Source: Lachnospiraceae bacterium
Lineage (GTDB): Bacteria; Bacillota; Clostridia; Lachnospirales; Lachnospiraceae
Assembly (NCBI GenBank): GCA_017622875.1
Contig: JAGAQG010000033.1
Coordinates: 1 to 64,000, forward strand
Reading direction: 5' to 3'
Length of the DNA: 64,000 nucleotides
Shown here piece after piece: positions 1 through 8,856 of this stretch. How positions within the stretch are numbered: position 1 is the stretch's first letter; the number at the start of each line of letters is the position of its first letter. The notes under the pieces were generated by a model. It saw only the letters and a list, made by a program, of their open reading frames with translations. It was not told the DNA's origin and made no database searches. A program made the translations under genes and the position numbers.

Positions 1-67
1 ATAATCAAAGAAACCAAGATAATAAACTTGCCTAATACAAAAATATAGCACATATCGTTACGAAACA

Positions 68-115
68 AAAAACGGCTGCAAAGCTTGATTTTACTAGCTT
101 TGCGACCGTTTTTAT
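68..115. terminator. Intrinsic terminator hairpin
   Basis: A stem pairs AAAACGG plus GCAAAGCT with AGCTTTGC plus CCGTTTT across one internal mismatch and a short loop, and a T run follows. It probably ends a gene lying left of the window. The flanking A and T runs make it potentially bidirectional. Confidence 0.75.
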
Positions 116-539
116 TCTTTCCAACTGTCAAAAATGGGATTATAACACAGAAATGATTGAGTGCATAATAGAAGAATATAAAGCTTTTGTTTATACACTG
201 AAATTGTTGAGATAGCCTTTAGGGACAATTTTGAACTGTTAAGGTTGTGTGTTGGGCATATATGAAAAAAGAAAGTGTCCAAACCCACAAAAACTATCAA
301 AAATTAGTTTGAAATATATTTTGTGCCTATATTTTGGGAGAATTTTATTGAATATTTTTATATATGCCCATTTTTTGAAGGAATTCAAGACTTGTAGCGA
401 TTATTGTGGCTAATACGGAAGAAAAAAATGTATATGCCCCTCTGACATATACGAAACAGAGATTTCCCTCAGATTAGCAAAAAATTAATATGCCAACTGG
501 GATGTTCATTCAAAATTTGTATTTTAAGCTATTATCATG
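116..539. other. Non-coding stretch, nothing recognised
   Basis: This AT-rich stretch holds no ORF that I believe. A 62-codon reading frame on the minus strand has no ribosome binding site and no recognisable features. Short motifs resembling ATATGCCCA occur near 253, 362 and 432 in both orientations, without an obvious unit structure. Confidence 0.4.
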
Positions 540-588
540 TATAATAAGTCCTGTGGAACGAGTAGTCGTTCTATAGGACTTGTTTTAG
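540..588 (+). promoter_or_regulatory. Leader hairpin upstream of the flavoprotein gene
   Basis: A TATAAT box at 540-545 is followed directly by a 16-bp stem (546-561 with 566-581, two G-U pairs, loop GTAG) and then GTTTT. The hairpin lies 23 nt before the ribosome binding site region of the next gene. It could be an intrinsic terminator or attenuator, or a stabilising 5-prime hairpin. The -35 element is weak. Confidence 0.5.
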
Positions 589-608
589 AATCTTAGGAGT
601 TAATATAT

Positions 609-1793
609 ATGAGTAAAGTTGCAGTGGTAGGCGGCGGAGCCGCCGGAATGTTTGCTTCGATTTTCGCAGCAAGAAACGGAAACGAAGTGCATGTATTTGA
701 AAAAAATGAAAAGCTTGGAAAGAAGCTGTTCATCACGGGGAAAGGGCGCTGCAATGTAACAAATGCGGCAGATATCGAGACGCTGCTTGCAAATGTGCGA
801 GCGAATCCCAAATTTCTGTACAGCGCATTTTATGGCTGTTCCAATGATATGGTAATGGATTTCTTCGAAAAAGAAGGATGCCGTTTGAAAGTAGAGCGCG
901 GTGACAGAGTCTTTCCTTTATCAGACCATTCTTCGGATATTATTGCCACATTGGAGCGTGCGATGAAAAAAGAAGGAGTTAAAATTCATCTTCGTCATGA
1001 AGTGAAATCCTTGGATGAATTAAAGGATTTTGATTCTATTATTGTGGCTACGGGCGGTATGTCTTATCAGGCGACCGGTTCTACAGGAGATGGATACCGA
1101 TTCGCCAAAGATTTAGGAATGAATGTCACGGAACTGATGCCGGGACTTGTTCCATTTAATATTGAAGGGGAAATTCCGAAAATGCTTCAGGGGCTGGCAT
1201 TAAAAAATGTAACAGCAGCGATCTATGACGGTAAAAAAGAGATTTATAAGGACTTTGGAGAAATGTTGTTCACTCATTTTGGTGTCAGTGGTCCATTGAT
1301 CTTAACGGGCAGCTCTTTCGTTTCGAAACAGATCAAAAAAGGTCCGCTTCGTTTGGTGATCGACCTAAAGCCTGCATTGACAAAAGAACAGTTGGATGCA
1401 AGAATTTTGAGAGAATTCGAGGAAGGTAAAAATAAACAGTTTAAAAATGTGCTTGGAGGTTTATTTCCATCCAAACTGATTCCGGTCATGATTGATCTTA
1501 GCGGAATCGAACCGGAAAAGAAAGTAAATGAGATTTCAAAAGCTGAGCGAGAAACTTTTGTGAACCTGATCAAAGGATTTGAACTGAAGATCATATCTTT
1601 AAGAGGCTGGAATGAAGCGATCATCACTCGCGGTGGAGTGTCTGTAAAGGAAATCAATCCATCTACGATGGAATGCAAAAATCATCCGGGTGTATACTTT
1701 GTTGGAGAAGTGCTTGATCTGGATGCAAAAACAGGCGGCTTTAATCTGCAGATCGCATGGTCTACAGCTTACCTTGCAGGAATCAGTGTTTAA
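609..1793 (+). CDS. NAD(P)/FAD-dependent oxidoreductase, HI0933/BaiN family
   Basis: This 394-aa flavoprotein of the HI0933 (YhiN/BaiN-like) family is close to the family's usual length. The N-terminus has a Rossmann dinucleotide loop (VVGGGAAGMFAS, residues 5-16). The family signature KLFITGKGRCNVTNA follows near residue 39, and a C-terminal FAD contact region reads GEVLDLDAKTGGFNLQ. Members are soluble flavoproteins; some reduce C=C bonds of steroids, but the substrate of most is unknown, so no reaction is assigned. The start is the ATG after a TAGGAG site. It heads a run with cmk, ispH and S1, an order common in Lachnospiraceae. Confidence 0.85.
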   Translation: MSKVAVVGGGAAGMFASIFAARNGNEVHVFEKNEKLGKKLFITGKGRCNVTNAADIETLLANVRANPKFLYSAFYGCSNDMVMDFFEKEGCRLKVERGDRVFPLSDHSSDIIATLERAMKKEGVKIHLRHEVKSLDELKDFDSIIVATGGMSYQATGSTGDGYRFAKDLGMNVTELMPGLVPFNIEGEIPKMLQGLALKNVTAAIYDGKKEIYKDFGEMLFTHFGVSGPLILTGSSFVSKQIKKGPLRLVIDLKPALTKEQLDARILREFEEGKNKQFKNVLGGLFPSKLIPVMIDLSGIEPEKKVNEISKAERETFVNLIKGFELKIISLRGWNEAIITRGGVSVKEINPSTMECKNHPGVYFVGEVLDLDAKTGGFNLQIAWSTAYLAGISV

Positions 1794-1831
1794 TTATATA
1801 ATAGGCAATAGAGTGTAAAAGGAGAAAAATC

Positions 1832-2557
1832 ATGGGATATAGTGTAGCAATTGATGGACCTGCAGGCGCAGGAAAAAGCACCATCGCAAAACTGGTAGCA
1901 AAAGAAAAAGAATTCATTTATGTAGATACAGGCGCAATGTATCGCGCCATGGCAATCCATTTCTTGAGATGTGGAATCAAGGCAGACGACAGCGAAAAAA
2001 TCAGCGCAGCAGTCAATGATGTAAATGTAACGATTTCTTACGTAAATGGTGAACAGCAGGTATTTTTAAATGGAGAAAACGTAACCGGTATGTTAAGAAC
2101 AGAAGAAGTAGGAAATATGGCTTCTGCAAGTTCTGTAAACGGAGATGTAAGAAAAAAATTAGTGGAATTACAGCGTAAACTGGCAGCTTCCGCATGTGTT
2201 GTGATGGATGGTCGTGATATTGGAACCGTTGTACTTCCAAATGCAGACGTAAAAGTTTACTTAACAGCAAGTGTTGAAGTACGTGCCCAGAGAAGATATA
2301 AAGAACTTATTGAAAAAGGCCAGGAAGCTGATCTTGAAAAGATCAAAAAAGATATCGAGGAACGTGATTACAGAGATATGAATCGTGATATTTCTCCGCT
2401 TCGTCAGGCAGAGGATGCAATTCTGGTAGATTCCTCCAATATGACGATAGAAGAAAATGCCAGAGCAATCATCGAATTGATTGATAAAAATCAGGCAGAA
2501 AGCTGTGTGATAGGAAGTGCAAAAGCAATAGCAAATGCTTTTGTTAATGAAAAATAA
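1832..2557 (+). CDS. cmk: Cytidylate kinase
   Basis: The protein phosphorylates CMP and dCMP with ATP in the cytoplasm. The Walker A loop GPAGAGKST is at residues 9-17, followed by the nucleotide-binding segment VDTGAMYRA near residue 31 and the DGRDIGTVV motif near residue 128. At 241 aa it is slightly longer than the usual 215-230 aa, with a short C-terminal tail containing the only Cys-Val-Ile-Gly segment. It starts after an AAGGAGAAA site, 38 nt after the flavoprotein gene, and is followed closely by ispH. Assignment is secure from motifs. Confidence 0.95.
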   Translation: MGYSVAIDGPAGAGKSTIAKLVAKEKEFIYVDTGAMYRAMAIHFLRCGIKADDSEKISAAVNDVNVTISYVNGEQQVFLNGENVTGMLRTEEVGNMASASSVNGDVRKKLVELQRKLAASACVVMDGRDIGTVVLPNADVKVYLTASVEVRAQRRYKELIEKGQEADLEKIKKDIEERDYRDMNRDISPLRQAEDAILVDSSNMTIEENARAIIELIDKNQAESCVIGSAKAIANAFVNEK

Positions 2558-2573
2558 GAGATTAGGTGATTTC

Positions 2574-3428
2574 ATGGAAATAAAACTTGCAAAGACCGCC
2601 GGATTTTGTTTCGGTGTAAAAAGGGCTGTGGAAACAGTTTATAAAGAAGCTGAAAAAAACAACGAAACTATTTATACGTTCGGGCCGATCATCCACAATG
2701 AACAGGTGGTAGAAGACCTGGAGAAAAATGGTGTGTTCGTGGTAAATACGGTAGAAGAGCTGAAGGCACTGAAGGAAGGAACTACGGTGATCGTTCGCTC
2801 CCATGGCGTTGGAAAAGAAGTTTATGATCTAATGGAGGAATGCGGTCTGCATGTGGTAGATGCGACATGTCCGTTCGTAAAGAAGATTCATAGAATCGTG
2901 GAACGTGAAAGCAATGCCGGAAAACGCATTATCATTATCGGAAATGATAAGCATCCGGAAGTGGAAGGCATCAAAGGCTGGGTAAATGGTAAGGCTACAG
3001 TCATCGAAACAGCCGACGAAGCGTTGGCATTTACCGCTGAAAATAACGAACAACTATGTATTGTGTCCCAAACGACATTTAATTACAACAAATTTCAAGA
3101 TTTAGTTGAAATTATTCGTGAAAAAGGGTATGATGTAGAGAGTATAAATACGATTTGCAATGCGACTGAGGAACGCCAGACCGAAGCCAAACTGATTGCC
3201 GGTACAGTTGATAGTATGATCGTGATCGGCGGTAGTCACAGTTCTAATACGCAGAAATTATTCGAGATTTGTAAAAAAGAATGTGAAGATACTTATTATA
3301 TACAGACTCTGGACGACCTTGATATGGAAAGTCTGAAAGGGAAAGAAATTGTAGGTATTACCGCAGGGGCTTCCACCCCAAACAATATTATTGAGGAGGT
3401 TCAAAAACATGTCAGAATTAAGTTTTGA
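2574..3428 (+). CDS. ispH: 4-hydroxy-3-methylbut-2-enyl diphosphate reductase
   Basis: IspH carries out the last step of the MEP isoprenoid pathway, reducing HMBPP to IPP and DMAPP with a [4Fe-4S] cluster. The sequence starts KTAGFCFGVKRAVE, supplying the first cluster cysteine; further cysteines lie in VVDATCPFVKK and in the NTICNATEERQ segment, with HGVG and TTFN motifs between. The ATG at 2574 is chosen because AGGTG precedes it and the family N-terminus begins there; an upstream in-frame ATG would overlap cmk. At 284 aa it is full length. Many clostridia fuse IspH to S1; here the two overlap by 20 nt in different frames. Confidence 0.95.
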   Translation: MEIKLAKTAGFCFGVKRAVETVYKEAEKNNETIYTFGPIIHNEQVVEDLEKNGVFVVNTVEELKALKEGTTVIVRSHGVGKEVYDLMEECGLHVVDATCPFVKKIHRIVERESNAGKRIIIIGNDKHPEVEGIKGWVNGKATVIETADEALAFTAENNEQLCIVSQTTFNYNKFQDLVEIIREKGYDVESINTICNATEERQTEAKLIAGTVDSMIVIGGSHSSNTQKLFEICKKECEDTYYIQTLDDLDMESLKGKEIVGITAGASTPNNIIEEVQKHVRIKF

Positions 3429-4539
3429 ACAGATGTTGGAAGATTCATTGAAAACTATTAGAACAGGAGAGGTTGTCGACGGAACAGTTATCAGCGTTAA
3501 AGAAGACGAAGCTGTTTTAAATATTGGTTACAAGTCTGACGGTATTCTTACAAGAAGCGAATACACAAACACTGCAAACGTTGATCTTAGAACACTCATT
3601 AACGTTGGCGACACAATGGAAGTGAAAGTTCTGAAAGTGAACGATGGAGAAGGACAGGTTCTCTTAACATATAAGAGACTTGCAGCAGAAAAAGGAAGCA
3701 AGAGATTAGAAGAAGCTTTCGAAAACAAAGAAGTATTAACAGCTAAAGTTGCAGAAGTATTAGCTGGCGGATTAAGCGTTGTTGTAGACGAATCCAGAGT
3801 ATTCATCCCAGCAAGCCTTGTATCTGATACTTACGAAAAAGATTTAACAAAATATGCTGATCAGGAAATCGAGTTTGTAATCAGCGAATTTAATCCAAAG
3901 AGACGCCGTGTGATCGGTGACAGAAAACAGCTTCTCGTTGCTAAGAAAGCTGAAGCTCAGAAAGCATTATTTGAAAAAATCGCTGTTGGTGACGTTGTTG
4001 AAGGTACAGTTAAGAACGTTACAGATTTCGGTGCATTCATCGACTTAGGTGGAGCAGACGGACTCCTTCACATTTCTGAAATGTCTTGGGGAAGAATTGA
4101 AAGCCCTAAGAAAGTTTTCAAAGTTGGTGAAACAGTAAAAGCATTTATTAAAGATATCAACGGAACAAAGATTGCTCTTTCTATGAAATTTGAAGATGAA
4201 AATCCATGGAAAGATGCTGACGTGAAATACGCTGTAGGTAATGTAGTAGAAGGTAAAGTTGCTCGTATGACAGACTTCGGTGCATTCGTAGAATTAGCAG
4301 CAGGTGTTGACGCACTTCTTCACGTTTCCCAGATCTCTAAAGAACACGTTGAAAAACCAGCTGATGTATTAAACATCGGTGATGTAATCACAGCTAAGAT
4401 TGTTGATTTCAATGAAGAAGATAAGAAGATCAGCTTAAGCATCAAGGCTTTAGCTCCAGCAGCTGAACCAGTTGTAGAAGACGACGCAGATGTAGCTGAT
4501 GTAGATATCGATGCAGTTGCAGCAGAAGTTGAAGAATAA
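3409..4539 (+). CDS. Ribosomal protein S1-like, S1 RNA-binding repeats
   Basis: This 376-aa protein has about four S1 (OB-fold) repeats, the clearest being GDVVEGTVKNVTDFGAFIDL near residue 193 and GNVVEGKVARMTDFGAFVEL near residue 277. Such clostridial proteins help mRNA bind the 30S subunit and are shorter than the six-repeat enterobacterial S1. The C-terminus is an acidic Asp/Glu/Ala/Val tail. The start at 3409 follows a perfect GAGGAGGT site inside the 3-prime end of ispH, suggesting translational coupling. A terminator at 4567 closes the unit. Confidence 0.88.
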   Translation: MSELSFEQMLEDSLKTIRTGEVVDGTVISVKEDEAVLNIGYKSDGILTRSEYTNTANVDLRTLINVGDTMEVKVLKVNDGEGQVLLTYKRLAAEKGSKRLEEAFENKEVLTAKVAEVLAGGLSVVVDESRVFIPASLVSDTYEKDLTKYADQEIEFVISEFNPKRRRVIGDRKQLLVAKKAEAQKALFEKIAVGDVVEGTVKNVTDFGAFIDLGGADGLLHISEMSWGRIESPKKVFKVGETVKAFIKDINGTKIALSMKFEDENPWKDADVKYAVGNVVEGKVARMTDFGAFVELAAGVDALLHVSQISKEHVEKPADVLNIGDVITAKIVDFNEEDKKISLSIKALAPAAEPVVEDDADVADVDIDAVAAEVEE

Positions 4540-4566
4540 TTCAATCGATACCAGGTAGTAGATTGC

Positions 4567-4601
4567 AGGGCATACAGTTATGTATGCCCTTACTTTTTTC
4601 A
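4567..4601 (+). terminator. Intrinsic terminator after the S1 gene
   Basis: AGGGCATAC pairs with GTATGCCCT across a six-base loop and is followed by TTACTTTTTTC. It ends the flavoprotein-cmk-ispH-S1 unit. Confidence 0.85.
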
Positions 4602-4605
4602 TGAG

Positions 4606-4627
4606 AATGAGACCGATAAGTCTCATT
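4606..4627 (+). promoter_or_regulatory. Leader hairpin before the RnfC-like gene
   Basis: AATGAGAC and GTCTCATT form an eight-bp stem with loop CGATAA, just upstream of the AGAAAGGA site of the RnfC-like gene. There is no U run, so it is not a typical terminator. It could be a translational control or stability hairpin; function unknown. Confidence 0.35.
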
Positions 4628-4651
4628 TGTATAGAAAGGACATGGAAATTT

Positions 4652-5956
4652 ATGGCACATTTTACTTTTCATGGCGGAATTGACCTTCGTGAACATAAAG
4701 AACGTACAAAAGACCTTCTGATAGAAGAAATCCTGCCGGGAAAACAGCTTGTATTTCCGATGCAGCATCATGAAAATGCATTGGTAATCCCGGGAGAATA
4801 CGTATTGGCAGGGCAGCTGTTGGCTAGATCAGATGATGAGTCGATGTCCAGAATCCATTCCTCTGTATCCGGAGTTGTTAAGGCGATAGAAAAGCGCATG
4901 ACAATTTTTGGAGAATTGTGTCCTTGTATCATTATTGAAAATGATGAGAAATATAAGGAAATGGATTTCGGTGATTTTGTGGAAGCCGATGATTTGGAAA
5001 ATCGCCAGATTCTTGCGCGAATCATGAGCGCAGGAGTGGTGGATACAGCAAGTAACGGGGAGCCGGCATATTATAAGCTGGACGTGAAAGAGCCGAATAA
5101 GATTCGTCACATTATCATAAACTGTGCAGAATGTGAACCTTATCTGACTTCAAAATACCGCTGTGCGGTGGAAAGACCGGAATGGATCGTAGAAGGTCTC
5201 AGAATTTTACTTAAAATGTTCCCGAATGCCAAGGGAATTTTAGCAATTGAAAATGAACAGCAGGAAGCGATTACTTCCCTGCAGAAAATTTTGGCAGACT
5301 CACGAAATATGAAAATTATCCCGATGAAGCGTAAATATCCTCAAGATGCAGAGCGTATGCTCATTTATGCGTGTACGGGTAAAAAGATAAATTCCTCAAA
5401 AACAGCAGAGGATGCACGCTGTATCGTATTGAATTCTGATACCGTTTACGCAATCTGTAATGCAGTGACCTTTGGAAAACCAATGTACAAAAGACTTCTG
5501 ACAGTTTCAGGAGATTGTGTGGAAAATCCGAAAAATATGGAAGTGTCTATCGGTACGATACTTTCAGAGCTGGTAGCTGCCACAGGAGAAATGACAGATA
5601 ATCCGGATAAAATATTGTGTGGAGGTCCAATGACTGGAACACTGCTAAAAAATCTGGAAGTACCTGTGACGAAAGAAATGACGGCAGTGCTGTGCTTAAA
5701 AGACGATTATAAGCGTCCGGAGCATACACCGATGTGTATCGGCTGCGGCTATTGTGTAGATGTATGTAACGAGCAGCTTCTTCCTACAAGACTGGCAAAG
5801 TATGCATTGGAAGGAAATATGGAGAAATTCGTAAAATTTGGCGGTATGGAATGCTGTGAATGCGGTTCCTGCAGCTATATTTGTCCATCCAGAAGAGGAT
5901 TGACACAGATTATTCGTATGATGAAAAATCAGATCAAATCAGGAACAGAAGAGTAG
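4652..5956 (+). CDS. RnfC-like electron-transfer subunit, NADH loop degenerate
   Basis: This 434-aa protein is homologous to RnfC/RsxC. It keeps the N-terminal FHGGIDL start, the INCAECEPYLT segment (residues 157-166) and KYPQDAERMLIY (228-239). Two [4Fe-4S] motifs sit near the C-terminus: C362/365/368/372 and C401/404/407/411. In RnfC a glycine-rich NADH/FMN loop of the type AGLGGAGFPT precedes the ECEPY segment. Here the aligned stretch (127-142) reads AGVVDTASNGEPAYYK and lacks the GGAGFP core. It is followed only by an RnfD-like gene; no rnfG, E, A or B lies nearby. The ATG at 4652 is chosen for its RBS and family start. Confidence 0.75.
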   Translation: MAHFTFHGGIDLREHKERTKDLLIEEILPGKQLVFPMQHHENALVIPGEYVLAGQLLARSDDESMSRIHSSVSGVVKAIEKRMTIFGELCPCIIIENDEKYKEMDFGDFVEADDLENRQILARIMSAGVVDTASNGEPAYYKLDVKEPNKIRHIIINCAECEPYLTSKYRCAVERPEWIVEGLRILLKMFPNAKGILAIENEQQEAITSLQKILADSRNMKIIPMKRKYPQDAERMLIYACTGKKINSSKTAEDARCIVLNSDTVYAICNAVTFGKPMYKRLLTVSGDCVENPKNMEVSIGTILSELVAATGEMTDNPDKILCGGPMTGTLLKNLEVPVTKEMTAVLCLKDDYKRPEHTPMCIGCGYCVDVCNEQLLPTRLAKYALEGNMEKFVKFGGMECCECGSCSYICPSRRGLTQIIRMMKNQIKSGTEE

Positions 5957-5965
5957 GAGGAGCGT

Positions 5966-6898
5966 ATGGAACAGACGATTTATGGAATGAGTGCCCCTCA
6001 TATGAAGGGCCGGATGTCTACAGATAAAATTATGCTGTGCATTATTCTGGCACTGATTCCTGCCGGAATTCATGGTGTATGGCGTTACGGATCAAACGCC
6101 GGACTGATTATTTTAGTGACCTGTGCATCAGCGATCGCTACAGAATTTTTATTTCAGAAAATAACGAAAAAGCCTGTAACTGTAAAAGATTTCAGAGTGC
6201 TTGTGACGGGTCTCATTATGTCTTACTGTTTACCTCCAAGTGTGGAATGGTACATTGGAGCGATTGCAGGTGTTTTATGTGCACTGATCATGCAGATTAG
6301 TTTGCACTTTTTCTATAAAAATGTGGTAAGTCCTGTGATTTTAACAAGATTGATCTTAATGTTTGCATTTCAAAGTGAGATGGCGACTTATGCTTTTGAT
6401 GGACTTACTATGGCAACTCCACTGACAGCGTTAAAGGCTGACGGAACAGTCAATACATTGTTTATGATTTTGGGAAGAACAGGGGGATGCATCGGGGAAA
6501 CTTCTGCACTACTTTTATACATCGGTGCAATTTTCCTGATTATGATGGGTATTATGGATTTCCGTGTAACGGGAATGTATTTATTCTCCTTTGCGGCATT
6601 TATGGCAGTGTTTGGCGGACATGGATTGAGCTCCTATTATTTGACAGCTCATCTTGCAGGCGGAGGATTTATGTTGGCTTTATGGTACATTGCACCGGCA
6701 TATTCCACACTTCCGATTACAAAAGAGGGAAGATGGCTGTATGGAATTTTACTTGGCGTTTTGACAGGATTTTTCCGATTATTTGGACCATCCGCAGAAA
6801 ATCTCTGCTATGCGATTCTGCTAGCGAACTTATGCGTGCCGCTTCTTGAAAAGATAACAATCCGTCGTCCATTCGGCGTTGAGAAAGGTCGGTTATGA
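5966..6898 (+). CDS. RnfD-like membrane flavoprotein subunit
   Basis: This 310-aa polytopic membrane protein of the NqrB/RnfD family has about eight to ten hydrophobic segments. Its N-terminus, SAPHMKGRMSTDKIM, resembles the RnfD SPHI/V start. In RnfD a threonine in a D-x-x-S/T-x-A-T motif carries covalent FMN; here DGLTMATPL at 145-153 occupies that place, with Met at the position usually Gly or Ala. It starts 9 nt after the RnfC-like gene with a GGAGGAG site and overlaps ruvA by ATGA. The rest of the Rnf complex is missing here, so the partner proteins are unknown. Confidence 0.75.
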   Translation: MEQTIYGMSAPHMKGRMSTDKIMLCIILALIPAGIHGVWRYGSNAGLIILVTCASAIATEFLFQKITKKPVTVKDFRVLVTGLIMSYCLPPSVEWYIGAIAGVLCALIMQISLHFFYKNVVSPVILTRLILMFAFQSEMATYAFDGLTMATPLTALKADGTVNTLFMILGRTGGCIGETSALLLYIGAIFLIMMGIMDFRVTGMYLFSFAAFMAVFGGHGLSSYYLTAHLAGGGFMLALWYIAPAYSTLPITKEGRWLYGILLGVLTGFFRLFGPSAENLCYAILLANLCVPLLEKITIRRPFGVEKGRL

Positions 6899-7512
6899 TT
6901 TCATTTTTAAAAGGTTATATTGAAGAAAAAAGTGAAAAAAGTATCTTTTTAGATGTGAATGGTGTGGGATATGAAGTTTATATGCCTACTGGAAGTGCTT
7001 CTCAGTTACCGAGTGTGGGAGAGAAAGTAAAGATTCATACTTATTTGCAGATCAGTGAAAATGGAATCGGTTTGTATGGATTTTTGACAAAGGACGAATT
7101 AAATGTGTTTAAACTGCTGATCACAGTCAATGGCATTGGGCCAAAGGGAGCTGTAGGAATCTTATCTGCACTTACTGCAAATGAGCTTCGTCTGGCAGTT
7201 TTAGCAGATGATGATAAAGCCATTGCTAAAGCGCCGGGAATCGGGGCAAAAACAGCGAAGAAGCTGATTTTGGAGTTGAAGGACAAGTTCCATTTGGAAG
7301 ATGCATTGGAAGAGATTGCGGAACCAGTACAGACCACGGGCCGCGGCAAAAATGAGATGGGAGATGCTCATGCAGAAGCGGTACAGGCACTGGTTGCACT
7401 TGGATATTCCAACTCTGATGCATTAAAGGCAGTACGTCTGGCGGATACAGGAGACAATGCAACGACAGAAGATCTGTTGAAATCCGCATTAAAGCAGCTT
7501 GCATTTTTATAA
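6895..7512 (+). CDS. ruvA: Holliday junction DNA helicase subunit RuvA
   Basis: RuvA binds Holliday junctions and loads the RuvB motor. The protein has the usual 205 aa, an N-terminal OB fold (MISFLKGYIEEKSEKSIFLD), two helix-hairpin-helix motifs in the middle (VNGIGPKGAVGIL and APGIGAKTAKKLILELKD) and a C-terminal RuvB-binding three-helix domain after a short linker. Its ATG overlaps the stop of the RnfD-like gene, so it is probably cotranslated with it. ruvB follows after 12 nt. Confidence 0.95.
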   Translation: MISFLKGYIEEKSEKSIFLDVNGVGYEVYMPTGSASQLPSVGEKVKIHTYLQISENGIGLYGFLTKDELNVFKLLITVNGIGPKGAVGILSALTANELRLAVLADDDKAIAKAPGIGAKTAKKLILELKDKFHLEDALEEIAEPVQTTGRGKNEMGDAHAEAVQALVALGYSNSDALKAVRLADTGDNATTEDLLKSALKQLAFL

Positions 7513-7524
7513 AAGGAAAGCAAT

Positions 7525-8523
7525 ATGAAAAAACGAATTATGACAGCAGAAATGGCGGTGGAGGACTCAAAAATCGAGACTTCCCTTAGACCATCGTCTT
7601 TAAATGAATATATTGGTCAGGAAAAAGCAAAAGAGCACCTGCGGATTTACATCGATGCTGCAAAGGCAAGAGGGGAATCCTTAGATCATGTTCTTTTTTA
7701 TGGACCTCCGGGTCTTGGAAAAACCACTCTTGCAGGGATCATTGCCAATGAAATGGGCGTCAATATGAAAGTGACCAGTGGTCCGGCCATTGAAAAACCA
7801 GGAGAAATGGCAGCCATTTTAAATAACCTTCAAGAAGGCGATGTTCTTTTTATTGACGAAATCCATCGCTTGAACCGTCAGGTAGAAGAGGTTTTATATC
7901 CGGCTATGGAAGACTTTGCCATTGATATTATGATTGGAAAGGGTGCCACTGCACGTTCCATACGTCTTGATCTGCCGCATTTTACCCTGGTAGGTGCGAC
8001 AACAAGGGCGGGACTTCTCACCGCACCGCTTCGTGACAGATTTGGGGTTGTTCATCATTTGGAATTCTATACTCCGGAAGAACTGCAGACGATTATTGTA
8101 CGTTCTGCCAATGTTTTGGGCGTGGAAATCGACAGCAAGGGTGCTTATGCCATGGCGAGAAGAAGCCGCGGTACACCAAGACTTGCGAACAGACTTTTAA
8201 AGAGAGTGCGAGACTTTGCACAGGTAAAATATGACGGTGTCATTACGGAAGATGTGGCAAATTTTGCGCTGGATTTACTGGACGTTGATAAATATGGTCT
8301 GGAACAGCTGGACCGTACCATTTTACTGACGATTATTGAAAAATTTGCAGGCGGACCTGTAGGTCTTGATACATTGGCGGCAGCCATTGGAGAGGATTCT
8401 GGTACGCTGGAGGATGTTTACGAACCATATCTGATCAAGAATGGATTTTTAAACCGTACACCAAAGGGAAGAGTGGCAACAGATTTTGCTTACAGACATT
8501 TGGGAATCCCAAAGGAAGATTAG
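7525..8523 (+). CDS. ruvB: Holliday junction DNA helicase subunit RuvB
   Basis: RuvB is the AAA+ motor for branch migration. At 332 aa it is full length. Walker A is GPPGLGKTT (near residue 60), Walker B is [10 protein letters not shown] (near 110), sensor 1 is [11 protein letters not shown], and the arginine-finger and winged-helix parts follow (RTPKGRVAT near the end). An AAAGGAAAG site precedes the ATG. Confidence 0.97.
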   Translation: MKKRIMTAEMAVEDSKIETSLRPSSLNEYIGQEKAKEHLRIYIDAAKARGESLDHVLFYGPPGLGKTTLAGIIANEMGVNMKVTSGPAIEKPGEMAAILNNLQEGDVLFIDEIHRLNRQVEEVLYPAMEDFAIDIMIGKGATARSIRLDLPHFTLVGATTRAGLLTAPLRDRFGVVHHLEFYTPEELQTIIVRSANVLGVEIDSKGAYAMARRSRGTPRLANRLLKRVRDFAQVKYDGVITEDVANFALDLLDVDKYGLEQLDRTILLTIIEKFAGGPVGLDTLAAAIGEDSGTLEDVYEPYLIKNGFLNRTPKGRVATDFAYRHLGIPKED

Positions 8524-8535
8524 TGAGGAAAGATT

Positions 8536-8856
8536 ATGGCAAAAAATGTGACAGAAGTTGTCATTGCCGGAAAAATCATTTCCATTTCCGGCGAAGAAGA
8601 TGCAGCTTATATGACTGAAGTGGCTGCGTTTATCAATGACAAGCTTTTAGAACTTCAGAAAACAGAAAATTACGCAAAATTATCGGGAGAACAGAAGCAA
8701 ATTCTTTTGGGAATGAATCTGGCAGATGAATATTTCCGTGAAAAGAAGAAAAATCAGATTTTAGAATCTGAACTGGAATTAAAGGACAAGGAACTGTACA
8801 GCTTAAAACATGAGCTGATCAATTTACAGCTTGATCTGGAAAAGGTGCAAAAATGA
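8536..8856 (+). CDS. zapA: Cell division protein ZapA
   Basis: ZapA bundles FtsZ filaments at the Z ring. This 106-aa protein has the small N-terminal ZapA domain (VVIAGKIISISGEEDAAYM, residues 8-26) and a C-terminal coiled coil rich in Glu, Leu and Lys. It lies 12 nt after ruvB and overlaps the next gene by ATGA. The context near division and peptidoglycan genes fits. Confidence 0.85.
   Translation: MAKNVTEVVIAGKIISISGEEDAAYMTEVAAFINDKLLELQKTENYAKLSGEQKQILLGMNLADEYFREKKKNQILESELELKDKELYSLKHELINLQLDLEKVQK

Noticed and set aside
112..300. 62-codon minus-strand ORF at the left edge
   Set aside because: No ribosome binding site, low-complexity AT-rich composition, no recognisable motif; it overlaps the trailing side of a terminator.
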